A stretch of DNA of 64,000 nt from Salinibacterium amurskyense (GTDB taxonomy: Bacteria; Actinomycetota; Actinomycetes; Actinomycetales; Microbacteriaceae), in NCBI RefSeq assembly GCF_002797685.1, contig NZ_PGFH01000001.1:1116001-1180000 (forward strand), in the 5' to 3' direction. The translations under genes were made by a program, and so were the position numbers. Numbering within the stretch: the stretch's first letter is position 1; each line of letters starts with the position of its first letter. The notes beneath the pieces are model-generated. The model saw nothing but the letters and a program-made list of their open reading frames with translations, was not told where the DNA came from and searched no databases. Shown here piece after piece: positions 8,687 through 17,681 of the stretch.

Positions 8687-9451
8687 ATGCAGATCAACCT
8701 CACCGGCCGCAAAGCCCTCGTCACCGGCGCAGGGCAAGGAATCGGCGCGGCCATCGCGCTCGGCCTCGCACAGTCCGGCGCCGACGTCGTCGTTCATTAC
8801 GCCAGCAGCAAGGATGCCGCAGAAGCGCTCGTGGAACAGATCGTTGCGCTCGGTCGCACCTCTGTCGCGGTGCAGGGCGACCTGACTGACTCGGCCCAGG
8901 CCACCGCGGTAGTGGATGCCGCAGCCGCCGCTCTCGGCGGACTCGACATTGTCGTGAACAACGCCGGCAACCTCGTGGGGCGTCACACCATCGCCGAGAT
9001 GACGGATGACCACTGGCACAAAGTCATCGACGTCAACGTCACGAGCGGGTTCTCCGTCGTGCGCGCGGCCATCCCGTACCTCTCTGAGTCGCCAGCGGGT
9101 CGCATCGTGATGATGTCATCCCTCGCTTCAGAAAACGGTGGCGGTGCTGGCGCGGTTGCCTACGCTACGGCGAAGGCAGCAGTCGTGGGATTCACCCGCG
9201 GACTCTCGAAGGAACTCGCTTCGGCGAACGTCACCGTCAACGCGCTTGCTCCGGGCTTTATCGGAGACACCCCGTTCCACAACCAGTTCACACCGAGCAG
9301 TGCACAGCCGGGGATCATCGCCGGTATTCCGCTGGGCCGAGCCGGCACCGTCGAAGACGTGGCTGGAGCGACAGTGTTCTTGGCTTCGGAACTCTCCTCG
9401 TACATCACTGGTCAGGTGCTCGACATCAACGGTGGTCTGAACTTCCGCTAG
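8687..9451 (+). CDS. Short-chain dehydrogenase/reductase (classical SDR, FabG-like)
   Basis: This 254-residue NAD(P)-dependent oxidoreductase has the cofactor motif TGAGQGIG at about residues 13-20, NNAG near residue 90, and the catalytic set Ser145, Tyr159 and Lys163 (YATAK). The C-terminal GQVLDINGG is typical of classical SDRs. The Shine-Dalgarno AAAGAGG is 5 nt upstream of the ATG. Its operator-like palindrome links it to the GntR regulon. It probably oxidises a hydroxy-acid or sugar-derived intermediate of the same pathway; the substrate is unknown, and FabG activity in fatty acid synthesis is unlikely here. Confidence 0.88.
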   Translation: MQINLTGRKALVTGAGQGIGAAIALGLAQSGADVVVHYASSKDAAEALVEQIVALGRTSVAVQGDLTDSAQATAVVDAAAAALGGLDIVVNNAGNLVGRHTIAEMTDDHWHKVIDVNVTSGFSVVRAAIPYLSESPAGRIVMMSSLASENGGGAGAVAYATAKAAVVGFTRGLSKELASANVTVNALAPGFIGDTPFHNQFTPSSAQPGIIAGIPLGRAGTVEDVAGATVFLASELSSYITGQVLDINGGLNFR

Positions 9452-9462
9452 TCACGGTGCGG

Positions 9463-9490
9463 GCTGGTAGTCACTGCAATGGCTGCCAGC
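9463..9490. terminator. weak hairpin between convergent genes
   Basis: GCTGGTAG (9463-9470) pairs with CTGCCAGC (9483-9490), 8 bp with one G-T pair and a 12-nt loop, in the 50-bp gap between the SDR and antiporter stops. There is no clear T-tract, so terminator function is tentative. Confidence 0.4.
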
Positions 9491-9501
9491 TTCGCTCGCT
9501 C

Positions 9502-11292
9502 CTACGCGCTTGGCTTGCCCCGCATTTCGAGCGTGATCTGAGTCGCGTCGAGATTGTCGAGCGCATTTTCGAGCAGGTCGGCGTCGAAGATTCCGTTATC
9601 GCGCGCATCGAGAAGAGCCGTACGTTGAGCCCGGATGACGGCGATGCGGTGGTTCTTATCCGCCTCGAATTGCACGCGGCGCGACTCAAAATCGTCCCCT
9701 TCGGGAGCAGTAGTGTCGCCAGCCAACGGCTCGGTATTCGCGGTGGCATCCTCGGCGCCAGGCATCGCCGTAACAGCAGCCGTCGCAGTAGCGGCAGGCG
9801 TCGCGCTGGCGGTGGGGGTCGCACCAGCCACCGCATCCGCACTCTCTTTCAGTAGAGCGAAGAGTCGGGTGCGCTCCGCGACCGTACGTTCGTGCTCTGC
9901 TGCCTGATCAGAAGCGGGGGAGATGCGCCGCACCAGGGCGCCGATCGTGCCACCCTGCACTAGTAAGGAAAGCGCGGCCACCACGAAGGCGATCAGCACG
10001 AGCGTGGAGCGCAGCGGGGTGTCTGACGGCAGCGACTGGGCAGCCGCGACAGTAATGGCGCCGCGCATTCCGGCCCACACCACCGTCGTACCCTCGCGCC
10101 ATCCGAGAGGCTCGCGGGCAAAATAATCGATGTCGGCAAGTGAGCGCGTGACCAGAGATGTGACCCGGCGCACATAGCGCGCCGACTTGGTCGGGCTGAG
10201 GCCGCTCGGATGCTCGGGAGCTTCCAGAATCTCGTTCGGTGAGCCCAACCGTTCCTGAATGACCTCCATGCGCGGCTTCATCTTGGCGTGCCGGTGAGAA
10301 CGCCGTGCCAAGAACCACAACAGGGGAGCCACAAAGGCAGCGCGTACAAGAACGGTGATGATCAGTGCCCCGATGGCGATCACGACCGCGGTGGGAATAC
10401 CCGCGTCATCGTTTTCGACATCGGTGAGGATGCCCGAAATTTGCAGCCCCATCATCAAGAAGATGGCGCCCTCCAGTACCAACTCGATCATGCGCCAGTT
10501 TTGGGCATCCGACAGCCGGTTCTGGGGCGACAGCACGCGAGCCGCGCGGATGCCGGTGACGAGCCCGGCGACAACAGCGGCGACCAGCCCCGAAGCCCCC
10601 AGAAGCTCGGCCGGAATCGCGGCCACGAACGGCACTGTGAACGACATGACCGTATTCACCGTGGGATCGGTGACGCGTTTGCGGATCACCAAATTGAGCC
10701 AGCCGACGAAACCACCGATCAGCAGTGCGACGACCACGGAATAGGAGAAAGAAGCGGCAAAGTTTCCGAAACTGAAGGTGGCCGCCGTAGCGACGATCGC
10801 TCCGCGCAGCAGGGTGAGGGCGGTGGCATCGTTCAACAGGCTCTCGCCATCGAGCATGGCGATCACGCGTTTCGAGACCGGGGTCTGCTTGATGATCGAC
10901 ACGGCCACGGCATCCGTCGGGCTGATCACGGCGCCGAGAGCAAGGCCCCAGGCAAAGCCGAGGCCCGGAATAACGAGCATGAAGAAGAAGCCGAGGATAA
11001 CGGCGGTGCCGATCACGAGAACCACAGAGAGTCCGCTAATCGCGCCGAATTCGCGGCGAAAGTTCATCGTGGGCAGCGAGACCGCGGCCGAGTACAGCAG
11101 CGGTGGCAAAATGCCCTGCAGGATCAACTCTGGGTCGATCTGGATGTCGCTGAAGGCCGGAACCACCAGACTCGCCACGACACCAATGGCGACCAGCACG
11201 AGCGGCGACGCGACTCCCAAACGCGGACCGAGGAGGGTGGCAGTTGCGATCACCACAAGCGTGGCCACCATCACGATCAGCAGTTCAGTCAT
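9502..11292 (-). CDS. Na+/H+ antiporter, CPA1 (NhaP) family
   Basis: This 596-residue inner-membrane exchanger has about 12 hydrophobic segments in residues 1-430, including SPTDAVAVS near residue 125 and DGESLLNDATA near residue 148, the ion-site motifs of the CPA1 family. An Ala/Thr-rich cytosolic tail follows (about 450-596), with a short compositionally biased stretch near residues 500-540, before a helical C-terminus. CPA1 proteins exchange Na+ or K+ for H+ in pH and salt homeostasis. It stands alone, convergent to the SDR gene. Confidence 0.9.
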   Translation of the reverse strand: MTELLIVMVATLVVIATATLLGPRLGVASPLVLVAIGVVASLVVPAFSDIQIDPELILQGILPPLLYSAAVSLPTMNFRREFGAISGLSVVLVIGTAVILGFFFMLVIPGLGFAWGLALGAVISPTDAVAVSIIKQTPVSKRVIAMLDGESLLNDATALTLLRGAIVATAATFSFGNFAASFSYSVVVALLIGGFVGWLNLVIRKRVTDPTVNTVMSFTVPFVAAIPAELLGASGLVAAVVAGLVTGIRAARVLSPQNRLSDAQNWRMIELVLEGAIFLMMGLQISGILTDVENDDAGIPTAVVIAIGALIITVLVRAAFVAPLLWFLARRSHRHAKMKPRMEVIQERLGSPNEILEAPEHPSGLSPTKSARYVRRVTSLVTRSLADIDYFAREPLGWREGTTVVWAGMRGAITVAAAQSLPSDTPLRSTLVLIAFVVAALSLLVQGGTIGALVRRISPASDQAAEHERTVAERTRLFALLKESADAVAGATPTASATPAATATAAVTAMPGAEDATANTEPLAGDTTAPEGDDFESRRVQFEADKNHRIAVIRAQRTALLDARDNGIFDADLLENALDNLDATQITLEMRGKPSA

Positions 11293-11348
11293 GCGTCTAA
11301 TCTCTCAGCACAATTTATCGAAACCCTGACAGCGCTGTGCTGCGACCC

Positions 11349-12986
11349 TTACGACACCAGCGGGATTACCGCGACCTTGCCCTTCGCTCCGGCTACGACC
11401 AGCACGTGAGCGGCTTCGACCCCGTCGAGGGCAGCGACGACAGCCGCAACATCCGGCTCTCTCGTCACAGGCTCGGCTCGCTGCAGCACCGTCACTCGCG
11501 CGCCCGTGGCCGCGCGAACGGCCTCGAGTAGCTCAACGTTGGTGCCCGAGGACACGAGCGTGACGCGACCAATGCGGTGCACCGGCTCGATATCGACATC
11601 GGATGCTCGATCCTTGCGCCAAATCATGAAGTGATACGTAGCGACGAGTCCGGTTGCCGTAAGCAAGCCGAGCGCCTGTCGTGATCGCTCGATGAAGCTC
11701 TCGCCGCTGCCGCCGTCGAGCAAGAAGGCGAACAACTGGAAGCCGATCACGAGCAACGTGATGAGCGCTACGAGAGCACTCAATCCGAAGATGATGACGA
11801 GGAAGACACGACGGCCGGGAGTGGCAACGCGCTCCGGCAGAGAGGCCTCACGGGGACGCCACGTCAACCACCAGAGCACTCCGCCAACGACGAGTGCGCT
11901 GAGACCCGCGAGCAGCAGACTGCGGATGTTGCCCGCAAGCAGCGGATCGCTCGATGTCGCGAGCAAGGCGTTGATCGTGACCCCGAAGCCGGATGCCGCG
12001 AAAGCCAGTGAGACACCCGCGGTCGAGAGCGAAGTTGCTGCACGCACGCCAGCGGACCGCTCGGCGACGATACGCGAGTGGTACGTGAAGACCAGCGCGC
12101 CGACTACGGCTCCCGCGATTGCTGTTCCCAGCGGGTCGAGCAGGCTGGCGATCGGCTGCTGCAGTCCGGTAGCGAGCTCGAGAAGGATCGACAGCAGAAT
12201 GATGAGGCCAAACGCAAACACGGCGAGCGAAGCGATTCCCGTGATGAACACGAGAAGCACCGTGCTGAAGCCAAAGGTCTGGTTTCGCACGCCCAAGCGC
12301 ACCCAGTGCCACCGCCACAACAGGGCGCCGCCGATGGCCCAGACGAGAGACTGCGCGACGATTTGCCACAGCGGATCGCTCACCACGACCGAGCGCGAGC
12401 CGGCGTCCGCGGCGGCATCGATGAGCTGGGCGAGCGCGGAGATGAGGCCTCCGGCGCCGTAGGTCAGCCCAATCAGGGAGGCGAGGGCGGGTGCTGCGCC
12501 CTGAAGGCGCGTCGGGCCCTTGGCAGGGTGCTGCCACATCCAGTAATGCCACCCCCACACGAGCGCCCACACAATGCCGACCGCGAGCCCCGCAGGGTTC
12601 CAGCCGTAGCGAATGGTGTCGGCAAGCCAGGAGAGCAGAGCAATGGTGAAAACGAGCAAAGCAGCCGTCGACATGACCACGAGATAGACGGGCCAGAGAA
12701 TGGATGCTCGGTCTCGCGCCATCGTGCCGTCACGCCAAATTAGCCACCAGAGCAGGGCAGCGAGGGGGCCGGCGACCAGCGCGGAGGCGAGAGAAGTCGC
12801 GAGCCCGTAATTGTCGTAGCTGACCTCGATGCGATTGAGGGTGAAGAGACGATCGAGCAGCCCGCTAAGGCCGCTCGCCGCAATAATCACCGTCGCGGCG
12901 AGGAGCGCATAGGTGATGAAGCGGCGGACGGTTTGCACGCCGCCCACTGCGGGAGGTGCTGCCGGAGAACTAGTTGTAGAGGTCAT
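11349..12986 (-). CDS. DUF5671-like multi-repeat membrane protein
   Basis: This 545-residue protein has many hydrophobic segments and visible internal repeats. A segment ending in WWLIWR recurs as LLWRWHW and WWLTWR at about residues 85, 240 and 385, and related YHFMIW/YHSRI endings occur between them. This looks like the actinobacterial DUF5671 family, function unknown. The final 80 residues are soluble and include a VLVVAGAKGK segment. The start overlaps the stop of the upstream small gene by 4 bp (ATGA), so the two are coupled and may act together in the membrane. The family name is from memory of the pattern. Confidence 0.6.
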   Translation of the reverse strand: MTSTTSSPAAPPAVGGVQTVRRFITYALLAATVIIAASGLSGLLDRLFTLNRIEVSYDNYGLATSLASALVAGPLAALLWWLIWRDGTMARDRASILWPVYLVVMSTAALLVFTIALLSWLADTIRYGWNPAGLAVGIVWALVWGWHYWMWQHPAKGPTRLQGAAPALASLIGLTYGAGGLISALAQLIDAAADAGSRSVVVSDPLWQIVAQSLVWAIGGALLWRWHWVRLGVRNQTFGFSTVLLVFITGIASLAVFAFGLIILLSILLELATGLQQPIASLLDPLGTAIAGAVVGALVFTYHSRIVAERSAGVRAATSLSTAGVSLAFAASGFGVTINALLATSSDPLLAGNIRSLLLAGLSALVVGGVLWWLTWRPREASLPERVATPGRRVFLVIIFGLSALVALITLLVIGFQLFAFLLDGGSGESFIERSRQALGLLTATGLVATYHFMIWRKDRASDVDIEPVHRIGRVTLVSSGTNVELLEAVRAATGARVTVLQRAEPVTREPDVAAVVAALDGVEAAHVLVVAGAKGKVAVIPLVS

Positions 12987-13441
12987 CCGCGGAATCCTTG
13001 GTCGTAGCAGTACGTGAGCTCCCAGGGGGTGGTCGAGATTTTCCAGTCGCCACCTTCCTCGACAAGAGTGAAGAGATCGTCGTAGCTGTAACTAGAGCCG
13101 CCGAAACTGCCGCTGCCCTGTTCGAGAGAGACCTTCACTACAGCGGTGGCGCCGTCGATAGTGGTGGAGATGACGGTCATCCGCAGTCCTTGGAGCGGGC
13201 TTCGGTCGGCTTCTTCGCATTCGTCGAGAACGCCTGCGGAAACGAAGCTGCGTGCCGTTTCGAAGTCGCTGGCGACCATGGCACGCGAGTACGACTGAAC
13301 GACGCCCTCGGGCGTGGAGGGATCGATATCGGTGGGCCCGCCGCGGGTGAACACCACCACGATGGCAATAACCACGATGGTGGCGATTACCGAGAGGATT
13401 ACCGCCAACGTTCGATCGGGTCGAGCAGCTTCCTGAGTCAT
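12983..13441 (-). CDS. Membrane-anchored extracytoplasmic protein of unknown function
   Basis: This 152-residue protein has one N-terminal transmembrane segment (about residues 12-32, VILSVIATIVVIAIVVVF) and a small outside domain. The domain begins STPEGVVQSYSRAMVASDFETARSF and ends in a GGDWKISTTPW strand, the pattern of NTF2-like/DUF4878-type folds that often sit outside a membrane anchor. Two Cys residues (about 73 and 147) could form a disulfide. It is translationally coupled to the DUF5671-like gene. I do not recognise a specific function. Confidence 0.65.
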   Translation of the reverse strand: MTQEAARPDRTLAVILSVIATIVVIAIVVVFTRGGPTDIDPSTPEGVVQSYSRAMVASDFETARSFVSAGVLDECEEADRSPLQGLRMTVISTTIDGATAVVKVSLEQGSGSFGGSSYSYDDLFTLVEEGGDWKISTTPWELTYCYDQGFRG

Positions 13442-13514
13442 GGGCTAAGCATCTCTCAGAAATGACCACAAATCTATTCGGTGGAACCTCTAATTTCCGG
13501 GTCGTTAATAGGGC

Positions 13515-13564
13515 GAAGCCCGCAACTCACTCGTCCGTTGTGGAACGAGAGCGCTGCGGGCTTC
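13515..13564. terminator. intrinsic terminator of the TetR-MFS operon
   Basis: GAAGCCCGCA (13515-13524) pairs with TGCGGGCTTC (13555-13564), and an inner CTCGT/ACGAG pair shortens the loop. It lies 40 bp beyond the stop of the exporter gene on the minus strand. Confidence 0.75.
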
Positions 13565-13604
13565 CCTGCCGGTGGGGTGATCGAGGCGATCACCTCACCA
13601 ACCG

Positions 13605-15305
13605 CTAAGGCTGACTGCGAATAATCGAGATCGGACCAGAGTGCTCGGTCACGTTCGTGAGTTCGTGAGATTCAGCATCCGGAGCCTCAGTAGCGACAGC
13701 ATCTTCGTCACCGAGCACGTTGAGTGTCTCGGTAGCTTCGGCGCGGTCGATGGTTGTGGCCAGCGGAACTTCCTTGATGAACATCAAGAGCACGGCAGAG
13801 ACAAGCACGAGCGGCACCATGTAGAGGAACACGGGAGCGAGCGAGTCGTTGTACGCGCCGACGATGATTTCGCGAACGGCATCAGGAAGGTCGCGAACGG
13901 CAGCGGGCGTCAAGGAGTTGGTGTCTCCCGTCGCGCCCGCGGCTGCAGCCGGAAGGCGAGTATCGAGCAGTTCGGTGAGGCGAGCGACGAAGAGGCTGCC
14001 GACCACCGCAGTACCGATGGAAGCACCGATCTGGCGGAAGTAGTTGTTCGACGAGGTCGCCGTTCCCACTTGAGCGTTCGGGAAGGTGTTCTGAACGATG
14101 AGCACGAGCATCTGCATGCTCATACCGAGGCCGAGTCCCATCACCGCAAGGTAGCTGCAGAGAATCCAGATCGGCAGATCCGGCGTCATCGTGGAAAGCA
14201 GTGCCAAGCCTGTTGCGATCACGAATGAACCCGTGAGCGGAAGCCACTTGTAGCGACCCGTGCGGCTTACGAGCTGGCCAGCGACAATCGAAGTGACGAG
14301 CATCGCGCCCATCATCGGGATCATCAAGAAGCCGGCCTGAGTGGCATTCACTCCCGTGACCATCTGCAGGTAAGTCGGCATGTAGGCGAGAGCGCCGAAC
14401 ATGGCGATACCCGTGATGAGTCCGGATGCCGTGGTGAGAACGAAGTTACGTTCCTTGAACATGTGCAGCGGCATGATCGGCTCGGCAGCGGCGCGCTCGA
14501 CCATCACGAACGAGAAGCCAGCGACGATTGCCAGAGCGATGAGGCCGATGATGATGAGCGAGTCCCAGTCGTACTGAGTTCCGCCCCAGGTGGTGACGAG
14601 AACGATCGCCGTCGAGGCAATGGCGAGAAGCACCATGCCAGCGACATCAATCGTGGGCTTACCGCGAGTGTTCTTGGGCAGCTTGAGCAGCATCACGGCA
14701 GCGAAGATGGCGAGCGCACCCAGCGGAAGGTTCATCCAGAACGCCCAGCGCCATCCGATGGATTCGGTGAACCAGCCACCGAGCAGGGGACCGGCGACGC
14801 TCGCGAGAGCGAAGACGCCACCGATCGCACCCATGTAGCGACCACGTTCACGAGCGGGAACCACGTCGGCGATGATCGCCTGCGAGAGGATCATGAGGCC
14901 ACCGCCGCCGAGGCCCTGAACGGCACGGCCGACGATGAGCCAAGTCATGTCGGGGGCGAGGCCTCCGATGATCGAGCCAGCCATGAAGATGGAGATCGCG
15001 CCGATAAAGAGACCCTTGCGACCGATGAGGTCACCGAGCTTGCCGTACACCGGCATCATGATGGTGGCGGCCAGGATGTAGGCGGTCGTCACCCACAGCA
15101 TGTGGTTCACGCCGTCGAGTTCACCCACGATCGTGGGCAAAGCGGTACTGAAAATGGTCTGATCGAGCGCCGAGAGCAGCATGGTGACCATGAGGCCGGC
15201 GAACAAGAGCAGAATGCTGCGCTTTGTTGCCGGGTCGCTCGTCGTGGTGCCGTCAACGGCGCCGCCGTCAGTCGCGGTTGCGGGAGGTTCGTTCGTGGTT
15301 GTCAT
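13605..15305 (-). CDS. MFS drug exporter, DHA2 family (14 TM, EmrB/QacA type)
   Basis: This 566-residue proton-driven efflux pump has motif C-like LDQTIFSTALPTIVGEL in the first membrane helix (about residues 45-62), a GKLGDLIGRKG loop near residue 88 and about 14 hydrophobic segments, typical of DHA2 multidrug exporters. A short polar tail follows residue 520. The ATG overlaps the stop of the TetR gene by 4 bp, so regulator and pump form one operon. The likely inducer is a pump substrate sensed by the TetR protein. Confidence 0.92.
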   Translation of the reverse strand: MTTTNEPPATATDGGAVDGTTTSDPATKRSILLLFAGLMVTMLLSALDQTIFSTALPTIVGELDGVNHMLWVTTAYILAATIMMPVYGKLGDLIGRKGLFIGAISIFMAGSIIGGLAPDMTWLIVGRAVQGLGGGGLMILSQAIIADVVPARERGRYMGAIGGVFALASVAGPLLGGWFTESIGWRWAFWMNLPLGALAIFAAVMLLKLPKNTRGKPTIDVAGMVLLAIASTAIVLVTTWGGTQYDWDSLIIIGLIALAIVAGFSFVMVERAAAEPIMPLHMFKERNFVLTTASGLITGIAMFGALAYMPTYLQMVTGVNATQAGFLMIPMMGAMLVTSIVAGQLVSRTGRYKWLPLTGSFVIATGLALLSTMTPDLPIWILCSYLAVMGLGLGMSMQMLVLIVQNTFPNAQVGTATSSNNYFRQIGASIGTAVVGSLFVARLTELLDTRLPAAAAGATGDTNSLTPAAVRDLPDAVREIIVGAYNDSLAPVFLYMVPLVLVSAVLLMFIKEVPLATTIDRAEATETLNVLGDEDAVATEAPDAESHELTNVTEHSGPISIIRSQP

Positions 15306-15928
15306 TGAAGTGTGTTCAGTGTTTCTCGTGTAAGTCCGATCGAGCGAAGGTACATAGAGTCGATGTCGGCGGTAGCGCCGTCAGCGATCCACTCCTTGAC
15401 TGCGATTCGAACGGATGCGACGCAAGTGGCTACGGCAATTTCGGCGACGTGTTCGGGGTCGCGGGGGAGCGTAGTTTCTCGCTTGTTGAGGAATTCGACA
15501 ACGGCAGCAGCCATCGTGCTGTTCAGTTGCGTGAATTGGTGAATCTGTCGGCTCAATAGACGTGGGTGCTCCTGCACGAGCGCCATCCGTTGAGCTTTGA
15601 GCTGGGTGCGGGCGGCCATCGGGCCAAAGATTTGGAACATGGTGGAGACGATCGCAGCGACTAGATCATCGGTTTCTGCGGAGGCGACTCCGGCGGCAAT
15701 TGCGCGCTGAACTTCGCCCATGTCTTGAGTGCCGAGGATCGCGTCCTCTTTGCTCTCGAAATAGTTGAAGAAGGTGCGCGGCGAGATGCCGGCGCGGTCG
15801 CTGATCATGTCGACCGTGGCGCCGTCGAGACCCTCGGCCGTGACGATGTCGACCGCAGCGGTTTCGATGCGCAGGCGCGTTTCGATTCGTTTACGGTCGC
15901 GAAGACCAAGGGCAGGAGTATCAGGCAC
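15302..15928 (-). CDS. TetR family transcriptional regulator
   Basis: This 208-residue repressor has an N-terminal helix-turn-helix at about residues 14-60 (VDMISDRAGISPRTFFNYFESKEDAIL region) and a variable ligand-binding C-terminal part. It is the first gene of the operon with the DHA2 exporter and is probably autoregulated through the inverted repeat 11 bp upstream of its start. No Shine-Dalgarno is obvious next to the ATG. Confidence 0.9.
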   Translation of the reverse strand: MPDTPALGLRDRKRIETRLRIETAAVDIVTAEGLDGATVDMISDRAGISPRTFFNYFESKEDAILGTQDMGEVQRAIAAGVASAETDDLVAAIVSTMFQIFGPMAARTQLKAQRMALVQEHPRLLSRQIHQFTQLNSTMAAAVVEFLNKRETTLPRDPEHVAEIAVATCVASVRIAVKEWIADGATADIDSMYLRSIGLTRETLNTLQ

Positions 15929-15934
15929 TCAGCA

Positions 15935-15972
15935 ATAATTGCAGAGACTGCAAAAATGCACAACTGCAAAAA
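15935..15972 (-). promoter_or_regulatory. tetR-MFS promoter with TetR operator
   Basis: Reading leftward, -35 TTGTGC (15963-15958) and -10 AATTAT (15940-15935) are 17 bp apart. TTGCAG-AGA-CTGCAA (15939-15953), a perfect 6+3+6 inverted repeat, fills the spacer and overlaps the -10. CTGCAAAAA occurs twice, at 15948 and 15964, 16 bp apart, and may be a second half-site. A repressor bound here would block RNA polymerase. Confidence 0.6.
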
Positions 15973-15992
15973 GCTGTGAAAATGCTTAGGGG

Positions 15993-16628
15993 TTAGAGCG
16001 CGATCGATTCGCCCGGCTGCAGAACGGTGAACTCGCCGCCGTAGCCCGCCATGACATCCGAAATTCGTGCGGCTGACAGGGCGAGTCCCTTGTCGGAGAG
16101 CACAGCATCGTGCGTCTGAATCGCGCGCTTCGGGGCCAGCTCAGCCACGTAATCCATGACCTCACTGATCTTGAGCCACGGAGCGCCCGCGGGGATCGCT
16201 GCGTGCTGCACGGGCTTGGGCGGAACCGTGAAAGAGTCGCCGCCGTACCAGAAAGTGCCATTAACGAGAACGCCAACGTTATCGATCAGCGGTATCGACT
16301 TGTGGATGACAGCGTGCTCGCTGCCGAAGAATTCCAGCGTCCACACGCCAACCGTTTCGCTCGCGCCGTCTGCCACGGTCGTGACGTTCCAGTTCGAGGC
16401 AGCGGCCGCGACTCCGGCCGGACCGAAGATGGGCGCATCGGGATTGTCCTGGCGAATGCGCGCCAGCTGATCGTCGGACCAGTGGTCGGGATGCTGGTGA
16501 GTGATCACGATTGCGGTCACGTTCTCGAGTGAGGGGAGCGGGCTCGTGAAGTTGCCGGGGTCGATCACGAGGCGCTCGCCGTCCTGTTCAAGAACGAGGC
16601 ACGCATGCTCATGCTTGGTCACATTCAT
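15993..16628 (-). CDS. Metallo-beta-lactamase-fold hydrolase
   Basis: This 211-residue protein has the metal motif HQHPDHW (about residues 59-65), replacing the usual HxHxDH with all ligands present, and a later GGDS and a His near residues 125-175. It resembles the UlaG-like/YtnP branch of small MBL hydrolases acting on phosphorylated sugars or lactones; the substrate is not assigned. TAGGCT (16635-16640, minus strand) lies 6 nt before the ATG, so the mRNA may be leaderless. It is divergent from the lipid kinase gene by 56 bp. Confidence 0.85.
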   Translation of the reverse strand: MNVTKHEHACLVLEQDGERLVIDPGNFTSPLPSLENVTAIVITHQHPDHWSDDQLARIRQDNPDAPIFGPAGVAAAASNWNVTTVADGASETVGVWTLEFFGSEHAVIHKSIPLIDNVGVLVNGTFWYGGDSFTVPPKPVQHAAIPAGAPWLKISEVMDYVAELAPKRAIQTHDAVLSDKGLALSAARISDVMAGYGGEFTVLQPGESIAL

Positions 16629-16684
16629 GTCCTGAGCCTATGCCCGTGGTGCGCCGGATGCGAGGCCGTGCGACATACTGAAGT

Positions 16685-17617
16685 GTGGAGTCGATCAAAC
16701 CCCTGCGTCTTGTTGTCGCGATCAATCCCACAGCATCGTTTGGGCGTGGCAGAAATGTCGGCCCGCGGGCTGTTGAAGCGTTGCGCGCCCTCGGGCATGA
16801 AGTCACTGCCCTCGAACAACCCAACTTTGCGTTGCTTCTTAAGCGCGGACGTAAGGCGGTAGCGAAGAAGCCGGATGCTCTGCTCGTGGTTGGCGGCGAC
16901 GGCATGGTCAATCTGGGTACCAATCTCGTCGCGAAAACGAAGGTGCCGCTGGGAATCATCCCCTCGGGCACCGGTAATGACATGGCCCGCGGCCTGGGCA
17001 TCCCTTACTCAGATACGGATGCCGCTGTCGCCAGTGTCGTGCGCGGCTTGGCTCGACCGACACGGGCGATCGATGCCGGTAGCGTCACCTATGTCGATGA
17101 AGCCACAGGGGCGGCGGCTACGCGGTGGTTTGCGTGCGTACTCTCGGCGGGTTTCGATGCGATCGTCAACGAGCGCGCCAATCTCATGTCGTGGCCTCGG
17201 GGTGCCAGCCGTTACACAGTCGCTCTCATCATCGAGCTGCTGCGCTTGCGCCCCATCAAGTACAAACTCACTCTCGACGGCACGGTGATCGAGACGACCG
17301 GCGCCCTCGTCAGCGTTGGTAACAACGTGTCGCTCGGCGGCGGCATGAAAGTGACCCCGGATGCTCTCCTGGATGATGGTTTCGCCGATGTTCTTATCGT
17401 CGAAGCTCTCTCGCGCTTCGCTTTCTTGCGGGTCTTTCCGCGCGTCTTCAAGGGGACCCATCTCACTGATCCGCGCGTCACGGTGCATCGGGCCAAGAAG
17501 ATTCGGATCGAATCTGAGGGCATCATGGCCTACGCCGATGGTGAACGGTTCGCGGCCTTGCCCATCGATATCAAGATGGTTCCGGGCGTGCTGAATATTC
17601 TCGACCAGCGACCGTAG
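16685..17617 (+). CDS. Diacylglycerol kinase family lipid kinase
   Basis: This 310-residue cytosolic enzyme has the DAGK catalytic pattern: NPTASFGRG near residue 13, VVGGDGMVN near residue 67 (GGDGT in most members; Thr replaced by Met here) and IPSGTGNDMARGLG near residue 97. Such YegS/BmrU-like proteins phosphorylate diacylglycerol or related lipids with ATP. The GTG start lies 5 nt after the -10-like CATACT (16674-16679). It is next to but divergent from the MBL gene. Confidence 0.88.
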   Translation: MESIKPLRLVVAINPTASFGRGRNVGPRAVEALRALGHEVTALEQPNFALLLKRGRKAVAKKPDALLVVGGDGMVNLGTNLVAKTKVPLGIIPSGTGNDMARGLGIPYSDTDAAVASVVRGLARPTRAIDAGSVTYVDEATGAAATRWFACVLSAGFDAIVNERANLMSWPRGASRYTVALIIELLRLRPIKYKLTLDGTVIETTGALVSVGNNVSLGGGMKVTPDALLDDGFADVLIVEALSRFAFLRVFPRVFKGTHLTDPRVTVHRAKKIRIESEGIMAYADGERFAALPIDIKMVPGVLNILDQRP

Positions 17618-17681
17618 TCGCGGGTCAGCGGCTCACTGGGGCGAGGGTCAGCAGGTCAAAGAGGCAGCGGCTCAGCGGCGT

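Noticed and set aside
10288-11409. Rightward 373-codon frame opposite the Na+/H+ antiporter
   Set aside because: The translation is low-complexity and charged; the antiporter frame has membrane helices and family motifs.
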